64,000 bases of DNA, taken from positions 1-64,000 of the forward strand of contig DASTBV010000155.1 of assembly GCA_035711805.1 (NCBI GenBank), read 5' to 3'. Within the stretch, counting starts at the first letter, position 1, and each line of letters begins with the position of its first letter. The notes below the pieces were generated by a model, which was not told the origin of the DNA, did no database searches, and was given only the letters and a program-made list of their open reading frames with translations. The position numbers and the translations under genes are program-made. Of this stretch, positions 9,073 to 17,514 are shown piece after piece. Source of the stretch: Gp6-AA40 sp035711805. Lineage in GTDB: Bacteria > Acidobacteriota > Vicinamibacteria > Vicinamibacterales > UBA2999.

Positions 9073-9888
9073 CTACTTGTCCAGCTGTTTGCCGTCCGGA
9101 CCGAGCGTCAACGTCCTGCCCGACGGATCGATCGGATTGCGGTTGTTCTCCGCGCACGCATAGTCCCACGCCCACGTGCCCGGCGGCTGCTTCACGTACC
9201 GCTTCGTCACCTTCCAGGGGCCCTTCAGCGCCTTGGCGTCCTCGACGAGGATCTCCGCTTCCATCGTCTTCTCGTCGACCTTGCGCAGGCGCGTGGTCGC
9301 GCGGCTCGCGTCGCTCAGAATCAGACCCGTGCGGTCGACGATGACGTCGTTGTCTTTGGAACCCTTGAGGCTGATCGTGGTGAAGACGAGCGTATCGCCT
9401 TCCCAGTGGCCGACCGACGCACCGTTGTAGGTCGGCCAGAGATCCTCGGGCGCCGGATGTTTGCGGCCGTCCGTGTAGATGCGCAGCACGTTCGGGCCGT
9501 TTTCAGCGATGACGTACACCGCCGTTGGCGTCACGGCGAACTCGTATACGTCCGGCACGTTCATGATGCGCGGGAATCCGTGCGGCGTGCCGCAGGTGCT
9601 GACGGGATCAGGAAACTTGCCTTGCTTGACCAGCTCGATGTTGCGCCGGTATCTGGCTTCCCACTCGTCGGTATAGGGCGGCGACTCGCGCACGCCAGGC
9701 TCGCCGGCGCGGCCGTTGGGCGGCTGGACGCTCGCGCGATCGAATATCGTGTTGCCCTGCATGGCCCAGACACCCGTCCAATCAGGCAGCGCCGCGCGCC
9801 CACTCTGCGCGCGCACGCCAATGGCGGTGGTCAGACCGAAGATCGCCGCGAAAGCCGCGGTCGAAAGGATTAGTCGTTTGCCGTTCAC
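9073..9888 (-). CDS. Exported protein of unknown function
   Basis: A 271-residue protein with a signal peptide (residues 1 to about 27, ending near GVRAQS) and a mature chain opening with LPDWTGVWAM, a tryptophan-rich start seen in exported proteins that accompany DUF6152 genes in Acidobacteria. Later segments such as PTYNGASVGHWEGDTLVF suggest a small beta-rich domain. I chose GTG at 9888 because it is preceded by a strong gaggagg ribosome-binding site; the frame runs further upstream without support. Role unknown, probably periplasmic. Confidence 0.75.
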   Translation of the reverse strand: MNGKRLILSTAAFAAIFGLTTAIGVRAQSGRAALPDWTGVWAMQGNTIFDRASVQPPNGRAGEPGVRESPPYTDEWEARYRRNIELVKQGKFPDPVSTCGTPHGFPRIMNVPDVYEFAVTPTAVYVIAENGPNVLRIYTDGRKHPAPEDLWPTYNGASVGHWEGDTLVFTTISLKGSKDNDVIVDRTGLILSDASRATTRLRKVDEKTMEAEILVEDAKALKGPWKVTKRYVKQPPGTWAWDYACAENNRNPIDPSGRTLTLGPDGKQLDK

Positions 9889-9930
9889 GGACAGCCTCCT
9901 CGCTTGCGGAATTATCGCTCCACAAACGAC

Positions 9931-9953
9931 GTAGTGTCCGCCTTCAGGCGGAC
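9931..9953 (+). repeat. Short palindrome, family B copy
   Basis: gtagtg followed by gtccgcc-ttca-ggcggac. The same unit occurs three times at 21735-21813. It lies between two leftward exported-protein genes. A looser continuation (ggcggaccgga) follows to about 9979. Confidence 0.75.
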
Positions 9954-9985
9954 CGGCCCGAAAAGGGGGGCGGACCGGAGCGCTT

Positions 9986-10393
9986 TTACCGCGGCAACGC
10001 CTTCTGCGTGTTGCGGAGGTTGTGAACGACCAGGTAGGCGCGGAAGCCGGCCATTGCCCACATCCCTGCCGCCGCAACTTTCGGATGCCGCGGGCCGATC
10101 ACGGTATTCCACGCGGTAAAGGTCGCCGCGTCGATGGCCGCGCCCACGAGCACGAGCTTCCCCGGCGACCTCTGGAACGGCTGCAGGAAGATGTTCGTTT
10201 CGCGGACGTGATAGTTGGTCATCGCGTGATACGTGGACGCCCAATCGGCGGCGGCGGCGACGCTCGCGATGGTGGTCGGTATTCTCAGGCTCGGCCGCAA
10301 CTCCTGAGCTGAAGCGGTGCCGGCCCCGAACGCGCACAGCGACACGACGAACACAGCAGCAGAGAGCCGCCATCCGCGCGGGATGTAAGGCAT
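9986..10393 (-). CDS. Small exported protein of unknown function
   Basis: A 135-residue protein with a signal peptide (hydrophobic residues about 10-28, cleavage near ASAQE). The mature part has alternating helical stretches (IASVAAAADWAST and KLVLVGAAIDAATFTAW) that may be amphipathic or weakly membrane-associated. The start ATG has a gaggag ribosome-binding site. It is the first of three leftward exported genes (followed by 9073-9888 and 8614-8985). No family recognised. Confidence 0.65.
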   Translation of the reverse strand: MPYIPRGWRLSAAVFVVSLCAFGAGTASAQELRPSLRIPTTIASVAAAADWASTYHAMTNYHVRETNIFLQPFQRSPGKLVLVGAAIDAATFTAWNTVIGPRHPKVAAAGMWAMAGFRAYLVVHNLRNTQKALPR

Positions 10394-10513
10394 AGCTCCT
10401 CTATCGGCGCAAAAACAGTTGTCGGTAGAAGGGTAGAGGCGATGAGTATACGGTGAGGACGAGCTTCGCGGTAGAGGTGATTCTCAGCTCATCTGTAATC
10501 TGAGCGCTGGATA

Positions 10514-11707
10514 ATGATGCGCATGCCTCGTCAGTCCAGTTCCTCCTGCGTCCGGCTCGGTTCCGACGCGCTCCTTTCGTCCGGCAAGCTACGCGGCCGC
10601 CGCGTCGGGGTAGTCTGCAACCACGCGTCAATCGACCGCGGCTTCCAGCACATCGTCGATCGGCTTGCCGAAGCCGAGGGCGTGACGCTGGCGGCGATAT
10701 TCGGCCCGCAGCACGGCTTCAGGTCGGACGTGCAGGACAACATGATCGAGACGCCGCACGGCGACGACGCGGCGCGGCGGGTGCCGGTGTACTCGCTCTA
10801 CAGCGAGACACGCGAGCCGACGTCCGAGATGCTGAAAGGGCTCGACGTCCTCGTCATCGACCTGCAGGACATCGGCGCGCGCATCTACACCTACATCTAC
10901 ACGATGGCGAACTGCCTGCGCGCCTGCGGGAAGCACGGCGTGCCGGCGATCGTCTGCGACCGGCCGAATCCGATCAACGGCAACGACGTCGAGGGGCAGA
11001 CGCTCGTCCGCGGCTACGAGTCGTTCGTCGGCCTGTTCCCGATCCCGATGCGCCATGGAATGACAATCGGCGAGCTGGCCAGGCTGTTCAACGAGTCGTT
11101 CGGCCTGGGCGCCTCGCTCGACGTGGCTCGGATGGACGGATGGCAGCGGAACATGTACGCGGACGAGACCGGTCTGCCGTGGGTAATGCCATCTCCCAAC
11201 ATGCCGACCCTCGACGCGGCGGTGGTCTATCCGGGCACCGTGCTGTTCGAAGGCACGATGCTCTCGGAGGGGCGCGGCACAACGCGGCCATTCGAGCTCG
11301 TCGGCGCGCCGTGGATCGACGCGGAGCGCTTCGCCCGCGAGATGAACGAGCTGGGGCTGCCGGGTGCGTTTTTCCGTCCGGCGGTGTTCGAACCGACCTT
11401 TCAGAAACATGCGAAGACCACCTGCGGCGGCTGTCAGATCCACGTCACGGACCGCGCGGCGTTCAGGCCGGTGCTGACCGGAGCGGCGTTGATTCAGATG
11501 TTCCGGCGTACGAATCCCGGGAAGTTTTCCTGGCGGCAGCCGCCGTACGAATACGAGCACGACAAGCTGCCGATCGACATCCTGGCCGGGTCGGACACGC
11601 TGCGGCAACAGGTCGAAGCGGGGCTGGCGCCCACAGCGATCGCGGACAGCTGGCGCACGGACGAAGCGGCCTTCCGGGATCTGCGCCGTCCGTTTCTTCT
11701 CTATTAG
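10514..11707 (+). CDS. DUF1343 protein, NamZ-like exo-beta-N-acetylmuramidase
   Basis: A protein of about 397 residues matching the DUF1343/NamZ family along its length: GRRVGVVCNHAS near residue 28, FGPQHGFRSDVQDN near residue 63, VLVIDLQDIGARIYTYIYTM near residue 111, CDRPNPINGN near residue 147 and WVMPSPNMPTLDAAVVYPGT near residue 221. NamZ removes MurNAc from the non-reducing end of peptidoglycan fragments, so the gene points to cell-wall recycling or scavenging. No signal peptide is evident. The start is ambiguous among ATGs at 10514, 10517 and 10523; a GATAAT box overlapping the first two favours 10523 as a possibly leaderless start. Confidence 0.85.
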   Translation: MMRMPRQSSSSCVRLGSDALLSSGKLRGRRVGVVCNHASIDRGFQHIVDRLAEAEGVTLAAIFGPQHGFRSDVQDNMIETPHGDDAARRVPVYSLYSETREPTSEMLKGLDVLVIDLQDIGARIYTYIYTMANCLRACGKHGVPAIVCDRPNPINGNDVEGQTLVRGYESFVGLFPIPMRHGMTIGELARLFNESFGLGASLDVARMDGWQRNMYADETGLPWVMPSPNMPTLDAAVVYPGTVLFEGTMLSEGRGTTRPFELVGAPWIDAERFAREMNELGLPGAFFRPAVFEPTFQKHAKTTCGGCQIHVTDRAAFRPVLTGAALIQMFRRTNPGKFSWRQPPYEYEHDKLPIDILAGSDTLRQQVEAGLAPTAIADSWRTDEAAFRDLRRPFLLY

Positions 11708-11720
11708 CACGGGTTTGATT

Positions 11721-11772
11721 CCGTGGCGCGAACCCTTCGGGTTCGCGAGGCGAGCCTGCAAGGCTCGCCCCA
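11721..11772 (-). repeat. Two-hairpin dispersed palindrome, family A copy 4 (inverted)
   Basis: cgcgaaccc-ttc-gggttcgcg followed by ggcgagcc-tgcaa-ggctcgcc. It fills the gap between the convergent ends of the NamZ-like gene and the LOG-family gene. Confidence 0.85.
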
Positions 11773-11783
11773 CGCAATGTGCG

Positions 11784-12647
11784 CTAAGAACGCGTTTTCG
11801 CGATGCCCGGCGCTTTCATCTCCTGGGTCGTCGGCGGCATCAGATGATGTTCGGTCAGGTGCGTCTTGAGCAGCTCGAACGCCTCCGCCGGCGTGTTGGC
11901 GCGCTGGACGAGCTCGATGTCGCCGGGTGTGATCGCCCCCCAGTCCTCCATCGGCTTGAGGTTCACGATCGGATCCCAGTAGTCGGTGCCGTAGAGAATG
12001 ATTTGAATCTGCTTCTCCAGCTTCTCGGTCTGCATCAGGGTCAGGATCTCGAACATCTCGTCCAGCGTTCCAAACCCGCCGGGGAAGATGACGAGCGCTT
12101 TGGCCAGATACGCAAACCAGAATTTGCGCATGAAGAAGTAGTGGAATTCGAAATGCAGTCCCTCGGTGATGTAGCGGTTGGCGCCCTGCTCGAACGGCAG
12201 CCGGATGTTCAGGCCGATTGTCTTGCCGCCGGCTTCGTAGGCACCGCGATTGGCTGCCTCCATGATCCCGGGACCACCGCCGGAGGTGACGACGAAGCGG
12301 TGATGTGTGGATTCCAGCGAATTCGACCACGTCGTCAGGAGTCCGGCCAGTTCGCGCGCCTCCTCGTAGTAGCGGGACCATTCAACCGCTTTCCGGCTGC
12401 GGGCCACGAGCGCCTCGTGTTCAGCCGTGGCGCGGCGCCCGGCGCGCTTCTCGAGTCGTTCCAACGCCTGTTCCGCTGTTTCGCGGCTGTGAATCCGCGC
12501 CGACCCGAAGAACACGACGGTGTCCTGGATGTTCTGCGCCTTGAAGCGGTCGAGGGGCTCGAGATACTCCGCAAGAATGCGAATCGGACGCGCTTCTTCG
12601 CTTTCGAGAAATCCGGGATCCAGGTAGGCGAGCGGCTGCGAGTCCAT
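11784..12647 (-). CDS. LOG-family (TIGR00730-like) Rossmann-fold protein
   Basis: The protein carries both signatures of the LOG/lysine decarboxylase-like family: SGGGPGIMEAANRGAYEAGG near residue 117 and FPGGFGTLDEMFEILTLMQT near residue 185 (the PGGxGTxxE motif). Characterised members are cytokinin-nucleotide phosphoribohydrolases or nucleotide 5'-monophosphate nucleosidases. An N-terminal extension of about 90 helical residues makes it longer than the shortest LOG proteins, a known variant. I chose the ATG at 12647; the frame extends further but would overlap the divergent SRPBCC gene. Cytosolic. Confidence 0.82.
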   Translation of the reverse strand: MDSQPLAYLDPGFLESEEARPIRILAEYLEPLDRFKAQNIQDTVVFFGSARIHSRETAEQALERLEKRAGRRATAEHEALVARSRKAVEWSRYYEEARELAGLLTTWSNSLESTHHRFVVTSGGGPGIMEAANRGAYEAGGKTIGLNIRLPFEQGANRYITEGLHFEFHYFFMRKFWFAYLAKALVIFPGGFGTLDEMFEILTLMQTEKLEKQIQIILYGTDYWDPIVNLKPMEDWGAITPGDIELVQRANTPAEAFELLKTHLTEHHLMPPTTQEMKAPGIAKTRS

Positions 12648-12664
12648 GATGCGATCATTTTCCC

Positions 12665-13123
12665 ATGCGCGACTTCGACCACAGCCTCGCGATTGAGGCC
12701 GCACCGGCCCGCATTCTCGACGCCTTCTTCAATGCGGAGGATCTTGCGTCGTGGTGGCATGTCACGCGCTCGCTCTGTCTTCCACGGGCGTTCGGCAGCT
12801 ACGCGGTCGAGTGGCCGGCGACGGATTGGACCGATGACGTGCTCGGGCGGCTTGGCGGCGCGTTTCGCGGAACGGTCGTCGAATTCAAGCCGGGTCGCGA
12901 GTTTTTCGTCGCCGATGCGTACTGGCTGCCGCCCGACGGCGAACCGATCGGACCGATGGCGCTCGAAGCGGGCTGCACCGACCTTGGGGGGCGGGCGGTA
13001 CTGCGCGTCCGGCAGTCCGGTTGGGAGAACAGCCGTCGGTGGACGCGCTACTACGAGATCCTCGCCACGAATTTCACTGCGTCGCTCGGCGAGCTGAAAA
13101 AATACCTGGAGTCGCGCCCTTAG
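12665..13123 (+). CDS. SRPBCC-domain (AHSA1/START-like) protein
   Basis: A 152-residue single-domain protein: FDHSLAIEAAPARILDAFFN, then WWHVTRSLCLPRAFGSYAVEW, then a beta-rich middle and a C-terminal helix ending in LKKYLESRP, the usual layout of AHSA1-like SRPBCC domains with a hydrophobic ligand cavity. The ligand is unknown. It starts 17 bases from the divergent LOG gene and its stop overlaps the convergent pyruvate kinase stop by 4 bases. Confidence 0.75.
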   Translation: MRDFDHSLAIEAAPARILDAFFNAEDLASWWHVTRSLCLPRAFGSYAVEWPATDWTDDVLGRLGGAFRGTVVEFKPGREFFVADAYWLPPDGEPIGPMALEAGCTDLGGRAVLRVRQSGWENSRRWTRYYEILATNFTASLGELKKYLESRP

Positions 13124-14538
13124 CCATGGACGCGCTGAACCTTGAGGAAATTCGACGGACCGGGAGCGGGATCGGGCGTCACGCTCACCAACACGACGAC
13201 CGAGTCCGGAGGCACGCGACCGCGCCCGACGAGCTCCTGCCCTAACCGCGTCGCCACGGCATTGACGTCTCCGCTCAGATCCGCGACGACGGGAACCACA
13301 CCCCACGACAGCATCAGCCGGCGCGCGATCCGATCCTCGCTGGTGACGGCCACGATCGGCACCTCCGGCCGCAATGCAGACAAGAATCGCGCGGTCTTGC
13401 CTCCGCGCGTGACCGCGACGATCGCAGAGGCGGATGCGTGCTGCGCCAGCGTCACCGCGGCCTCACAGATCGCGCGGCCATGCGGCGGCAGCGTCCGGCC
13501 GTCCGCCGCCGCTTCCTGACTGGGACCCGGCAGCAGCTCGGCATCACGAATGATCCGATCGAGCGTTTCAACCACGCGCACCGGATGCGCCCCGATTGCC
13601 GTCTCGCCCGCCAGCATGATGGCGTCAACCCCATCGGCCACCGCGTTCGCGGCGTCGCTGACTTCCGCACGCGTGGGTCGAAGCTCGGTGCGCATCGATT
13701 CGAGCACCTGCGTCGCCACAATCACCGGAATGCCGAGAGCGCGGGCTTCCCGGGTCGTCTGCTTCTGGATGCGCGGCACGCGTTCGAGCGGAAGCTCGAG
13801 GCCCAGATCACCGCGTGCCACCATCACCGCATCGCTGGCGCGCAGGATCTCGGCCAGGTGCGCCACCGCCTGCGGCCGCTCGAGCTTGGCGACCAGCGGC
13901 AGGCTCGCCGCGCCCGCATCGTCAAGCGCTGCGCGCGCCTGCTCAAGGTCCGCTGGCCGCTGCACGAACGACAGCGCGAGGAAGTCCACGCCTGCGGCTG
14001 CGCCGAACCTGAGGTCCTCAGCGTCCTTGCCGGTCAGTCCTGTCACGGGAAGATCGGCTCCGGGCGCGTTGATCCCCTTCCGCTCGCCGAGCTCGCCGCC
14101 GTCGATGACCGTCGTCTGAATCGTGGTGGCGCTGGTCTCGTCCACTCTGAGCTGAATGCGCCCGTCGTCGAGCAGCAGCGTGTCGCCGGGATGGACCGCG
14201 CTCGGCAGTTCGGCGTAGGTGGTCGTAATTCGTCCCGCTCTGCCAGGGTCATCTCCGACCGCGATGACCAGTCGCTCGCCGGCCGTCAGCTTCACGGGGG
14301 CACTGGCGAGGCGTCCGGTACGAATCTTCGGTCCGCTGAGATCCTGAAGGATCGCAACAGGCCGGCCCGACGCCGCGGACGCCGTACGGATACGCTTGAT
14401 CGTGGCGCCGTGCGACGCGTGCGTCCCGTGCGAAAAGTTGAGGCGAAAGACATCCACGCCGGCGTCCACGAGCGCGCGAATGACGTCGCCACTCTCGGAA
14501 GCGGGACCGATGGTCGCGATGATCTTGGTCTGTCTCAC
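13120..14538 (-). CDS. pyk: Pyruvate kinase
   Basis: The product starts with RQTKIIATIGPASES and has the full set of pyruvate kinase motifs: FRLNFSHGTHASH near residue 31, the active-site MVARGDLGLELPLERVP near residue 215 with the preceding catalytic lysine in VAKLERPQAV, and ATQVLESM near residue 251. It transfers phosphate from phosphoenolpyruvate to ADP at the end of glycolysis. The length (472 residues) is normal, including the C-terminal allosteric domain. The start is a GTG at 14538; the longer open frame would run through the divergent short ORF. No ribosome-binding site is clear, and TATCTT lies 9 bases upstream. Confidence 0.93.
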   Translation of the reverse strand: MRQTKIIATIGPASESGDVIRALVDAGVDVFRLNFSHGTHASHGATIKRIRTASAASGRPVAILQDLSGPKIRTGRLASAPVKLTAGERLVIAVGDDPGRAGRITTTYAELPSAVHPGDTLLLDDGRIQLRVDETSATTIQTTVIDGGELGERKGINAPGADLPVTGLTGKDAEDLRFGAAAGVDFLALSFVQRPADLEQARAALDDAGAASLPLVAKLERPQAVAHLAEILRASDAVMVARGDLGLELPLERVPRIQKQTTREARALGIPVIVATQVLESMRTELRPTRAEVSDAANAVADGVDAIMLAGETAIGAHPVRVVETLDRIIRDAELLPGPSQEAAADGRTLPPHGRAICEAAVTLAQHASASAIVAVTRGGKTARFLSALRPEVPIVAVTSEDRIARRLMLSWGVVPVVADLSGDVNAVATRLGQELVGRGRVPPDSVVVLVSVTPDPAPGPSNFLKVQRVHG

Positions 14539-14551
14539 AGGGCAGATAAGA

Positions 14552-14557
14552 TATAAC
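14552..14557 (+). promoter_or_regulatory. -10 box TATAAC, 6 nt before ATG (leaderless type)
   Basis: TATAAC is followed by exactly six bases and then the ATG of the short ORF at 14564. With a normal -10 to start-site distance the transcript would begin at or next to the A of ATG, and no ribosome-binding site is present. The -35 element is not clear. The same spacing recurs at seven other genes in the window. Confidence 0.5.
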
Positions 14558-14563
14558 CTTGAG

Positions 14564-14743
14564 ATGACGATCAAGACCTGGCTCGACGCGGCCATCCAGG
14601 ATGCCGATCGCCGCAATCTTGCCGGCCTGCGTCCCCTCCTCGAAGCGTTGGCGCGATCGACATCGGCGCTGCGCAGTGCCGACTGGAATTTCGACGCCAC
14701 GGGCGAGCCGACTCGCACCTCGACGCCGCCGGATGCCCGCTAG
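14564..14743 (+). CDS. Short helical protein coupled to the amidase gene
   Basis: A 59-residue ORF (MTIKTWLDAAIQDADRR start) with a helical, leucine-rich centre (LAGLRPLLEALARSTSALR) and a proline-rich tail. Its stop lies 11 bases inside the amidase gene, so translation is likely coupled. Small partner subunits upstream of GatA-like amidases are known (GatC, AtzG), but this sequence does not show their motifs, so a partner role is only an inference from position. Confidence 0.6.
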   Translation: MTIKTWLDAAIQDADRRNLAGLRPLLEALARSTSALRSADWNFDATGEPTRTSTPPDAR

Positions 14744-16088
14744 CGCACGCACGATCGCGGAGCTGGCCCGCGCGATTCGTTCGGGCGAGTTGACGGCTGA
14801 AACCGCTACCACGGACTGCCTGGAACGTATCGCCGAACGCAATCCGGCGATCAACGCGTACATCACCGTACTCGCCGATCAAGCGCTGGCGCAGGCAAAA
14901 CAGGCTGACGCCGAGCTCAAGAGCGGGCGCGACCGTGGTCCGCTCCATGGCGTGCCGATTTCGCTGAAGGACATCATCGATCTCGACGGTGTGTCAACGA
15001 CCGCAGCGAGCAAGGTCCGTCATGGACACGTCGCCCCCCACGACGCGCCTGTTGTCGCCCGCTTGCGGGAGGCCGGCGCCGTCTTCCTTGGCAAAACGAA
15101 CCTGCACGAGTTTGCGTTCGGCACGACGAACGAAGACTCGGCGTTCGGGCTGGTCAGACATCCGCTCGATCCAAACCGGTCGCCGGGGGGATCGTCGGGC
15201 GGGTCGGCAGCGTCCGTGCTGGACGGGATGGCGTACGCGTCGATAGGCACCGACACGGGTGGATCCGTGCGTATTCCATCCGCCGCATGCGGCCTCGTCG
15301 GCCTGAAGCCTTCTCTCGACGAAGTGCCAATAGGCGGCGTCTTTCCATTGAGCAAGACGATGGATCACGTCGGCCCGCTGTGCCGCTCGGTCGAGGACGC
15401 GGCAATCGTCCACGACGTACTGTGCGGGCGGGCGCCATCGAACGGCTCACCGCGGAACGTGAACGGGCTGCGGATCGGCGTTCTGCGCGGCTATTTCACG
15501 ACGCTGCTCGACCCGCAGGTCGCGGCCGCGTTCGAGACGACCTGCAAGGCATTGACCGCGGCCGGCGCGGCACTCGAGGAGGTTCAGGTTCCTCACGCCG
15601 GGGATATCGCGCCGATCTATCTCCACATCGTCCTGTCCGAGGCGGCTGCTCTGCATGCGAAGACGCTCGACAGCCATGCGGAGGACTACAACCCGAACGT
15701 CCGCCTCCGTCTGGAGATGGGCCGGTACATCCTGGCGGAAGACTACCTCCGCGCGTTGAGGGGACGCGACGTCCTGATCGATGAGGTTGACGCCACGCTC
15801 GTGCGGCGCGACGCGCTGCTGCTGCCGACGCTCGCCGTGCCTGCCGTCAAGCTTGGCGCGCTGGCGGTAAAGATCGGCTCGGTTGAGGAACCGGTCCGCA
15901 ACATCACCCTGAGGCTTACCCAGTTGTTCAACATCACGGGACATCCGGCGATTACGATTCCGTGCGGCGCAACCACGGACGGCCTGCCGATCGGCGCGCA
16001 ACTGGCCGGCGGGCGCAACCGGACCGGCGATCTGCTCGCCGTCGCGGCGGCAGTCGAATCGCTTCTGCGCCCGAACCCGAGCCGGTAG
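14733..16088 (+). CDS. Amidase signature family enzyme (GatA-like)
   Basis: A 451-residue amidase with the Ser-cisSer-Lys triad visible: lysine in HGVPISLKDIIDLDG near residue 77, the glycine/serine loop SPGGSSGGSAASV near residue 152 and the nucleophile region TDTGGSVRIPSAACG near residue 173. It is closest in pattern to GatA of the Glu-tRNA(Gln) amidotransferase, but no gatB or clear gatC is nearby, so it may hydrolyse another amide. The start ATG at 14733 overlaps the upstream short ORF by 11 bases. Confidence 0.85.
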   Translation: MPASARTIAELARAIRSGELTAETATTDCLERIAERNPAINAYITVLADQALAQAKQADAELKSGRDRGPLHGVPISLKDIIDLDGVSTTAASKVRHGHVAPHDAPVVARLREAGAVFLGKTNLHEFAFGTTNEDSAFGLVRHPLDPNRSPGGSSGGSAASVLDGMAYASIGTDTGGSVRIPSAACGLVGLKPSLDEVPIGGVFPLSKTMDHVGPLCRSVEDAAIVHDVLCGRAPSNGSPRNVNGLRIGVLRGYFTTLLDPQVAAAFETTCKALTAAGAALEEVQVPHAGDIAPIYLHIVLSEAAALHAKTLDSHAEDYNPNVRLRLEMGRYILAEDYLRALRGRDVLIDEVDATLVRRDALLLPTLAVPAVKLGALAVKIGSVEEPVRNITLRLTQLFNITGHPAITIPCGATTDGLPIGAQLAGGRNRTGDLLAVAAAVESLLRPNPSR

Positions 16089-16097
16089 GCGGCGTCC

Positions 16098-17162
16098 ATG
16101 TTTGCGCGATTTTTTCACGCCTGGGAGCAGCGGATCGCGTTCTCCACGAAGGATCGCCTCGTGCGCCCCTTCGAGTGGGGCGTTGACTGGATTCCCGGCA
16201 CGAACGGCAACGGCCCCGGAGCGCCGGATGCGCACATCGAGCGATGGATCGACGAGGTGATGCGCGACACGCCGGCGTTTTTCCATGCGCCGCCGTCGAA
16301 CGATTACGCGTTCACCCCCGGCGATTCCGGCCGCCGGGCAAAGGGCGAGGCCGGAACACTGACGTTTCCCAGCGCGTTGACGACGCCACACGCGGAGAAC
16401 AACGTGGTGACCGGGAGGTGGTTTCCCGCCGCCGGCGACGAGCGCATGACGCGGATGGCACACCGCGGGCGCGCCGTGGTCGTCCTGCCGCAATGGAACT
16501 CGGACGCCGCAGGTCACATCGGTCTGTCGCGCGTGCTGGCGCGTTTCGGCGTTTCGGCGCTGCGTCTCAGCCTCCCTTACCACGACGTGCGCATGCCGCC
16601 GGAGTTGACGCGCGCCGACTACATCGTCAGCGCGAACATCGCGCGGACCGTGCAGGTGTGCCGGCAGGCGGTGCTCGACGCGAGACGGGCGGTCGCATGG
16701 CTTGCGTCGCTGGGGTTCGAGCGGATCGGCATCGTCGGCACGAGCCTCGGATCGTGCCTGTCGCTGTTGACGTCAGCGCACGAGCCGTTGATCCGCGCAC
16801 AAGCGCTGAATCATGTGTCGCCGTGGTTTGCCGACGTCGTCTGGCGTGGCCTCTCTACCCAGCACGTGCGACACGGCCTCAATGGCCATATCGACCTCGA
16901 TCAACTGCGGCAGTTGTGGCGTCCAATCAGTCCCTGGTCGTATCTGGACCGGGTCGCCAGCACGCAGACGCTGCTCGTCTACGCGGCCTACGACCTCACG
17001 TTCCCGCTCGATCTGTCGGTGATCCTGGTGAACGAGTTCGAGCGGCGCGGCTTGCCGCACGAAACGGCCTTCCTGCGCTGTGGCCACTACAGTACGGGCC
17101 TGTTCCCGTTCAAATACTTTGATGGATATGTGCTGACGCGGTTCTTGAGGGCGCGCCTGTAA
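16098..17162 (+). CDS. Alpha/beta hydrolase (ABHD18-like)
   Basis: A 354-residue protein with the hydrolase core in its second half: VVVLPQWNSDAAGH (oxyanion strand region), the nucleophile elbow IGIVGTSLGSCLSLL (GxSxG type) near residue 217, the acid region VYAAYDLTFP near residue 296 and the histidine region LRCGHYSTGLFPF near residue 334. It resembles ABHD18-type hydrolases of unknown substrate. The N-terminal 100 residues form a helical extension with no signal peptide. It follows the amidase gene by 9 bases and is likely co-transcribed. Confidence 0.78.
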   Translation: MFARFFHAWEQRIAFSTKDRLVRPFEWGVDWIPGTNGNGPGAPDAHIERWIDEVMRDTPAFFHAPPSNDYAFTPGDSGRRAKGEAGTLTFPSALTTPHAENNVVTGRWFPAAGDERMTRMAHRGRAVVVLPQWNSDAAGHIGLSRVLARFGVSALRLSLPYHDVRMPPELTRADYIVSANIARTVQVCRQAVLDARRAVAWLASLGFERIGIVGTSLGSCLSLLTSAHEPLIRAQALNHVSPWFADVVWRGLSTQHVRHGLNGHIDLDQLRQLWRPISPWSYLDRVASTQTLLVYAAYDLTFPLDLSVILVNEFERRGLPHETAFLRCGHYSTGLFPFKYFDGYVLTRFLRARL

Positions 17163-17217
17163 CGGCCCGCCTTCGGGCTCCGCCGCTACGGTGGGCAAGC
17201 GCGCGAGGGCGTCAGAG

Positions 17218-17457
17218 TCAGAGGTAGGCCAGCAGTCCGGCGAGGGCGTCGTAGAGAACCTCGGCGAGGCGCTTCACGAGCGGTGACACCTCGCCGCTTT
17301 CGATGGCGCTGGCGACGGTCACCGGGTCCGTGACCACGAGCCAGATGGTGGCACCAGCCACAACGGCCGACGCGATCCCGATGACCACACCAAGACTGGT
17401 GACTCGGTCGAGCCCGCGGTCGGGATCGAGGTCGGGTGCGCGCTCTGACACGTCCAT
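17218..17457 (-). CDS. Small membrane protein
   Basis: A 79-residue ORF with an acidic N-terminus, a hydrophobic segment (VTSLGVVIGIASAVVAGATI, about residues 19-38) and a second weaker one at the C-terminus (LYDALAGLLAYL). It lies between two larger genes in a stretch with no other candidate. A weak ribosome-binding site (aaggg) precedes the ATG. Function unknown; it could be a chance ORF, but its hydrophobic layout and position argue for a gene. Confidence 0.5.
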   Translation of the reverse strand: MDVSERAPDLDPDRGLDRVTSLGVVIGIASAVVAGATIWLVVTDPVTVASAIESGEVSPLVKRLAEVLYDALAGLLAYL

Positions 17458-17514
17458 AAAACCCTTGCGAAGGAATCAGCCTAGCACGCCCGCCCAGTCT
17501 CCCGGCGGCCTGTT

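Noticed and set aside
14733..16088. Calling the amidase gatA of the tRNA amidotransferase
   Set aside because: No gatB and no recognisable gatC is near, and many amidases share the same triad; the symbol was withheld.
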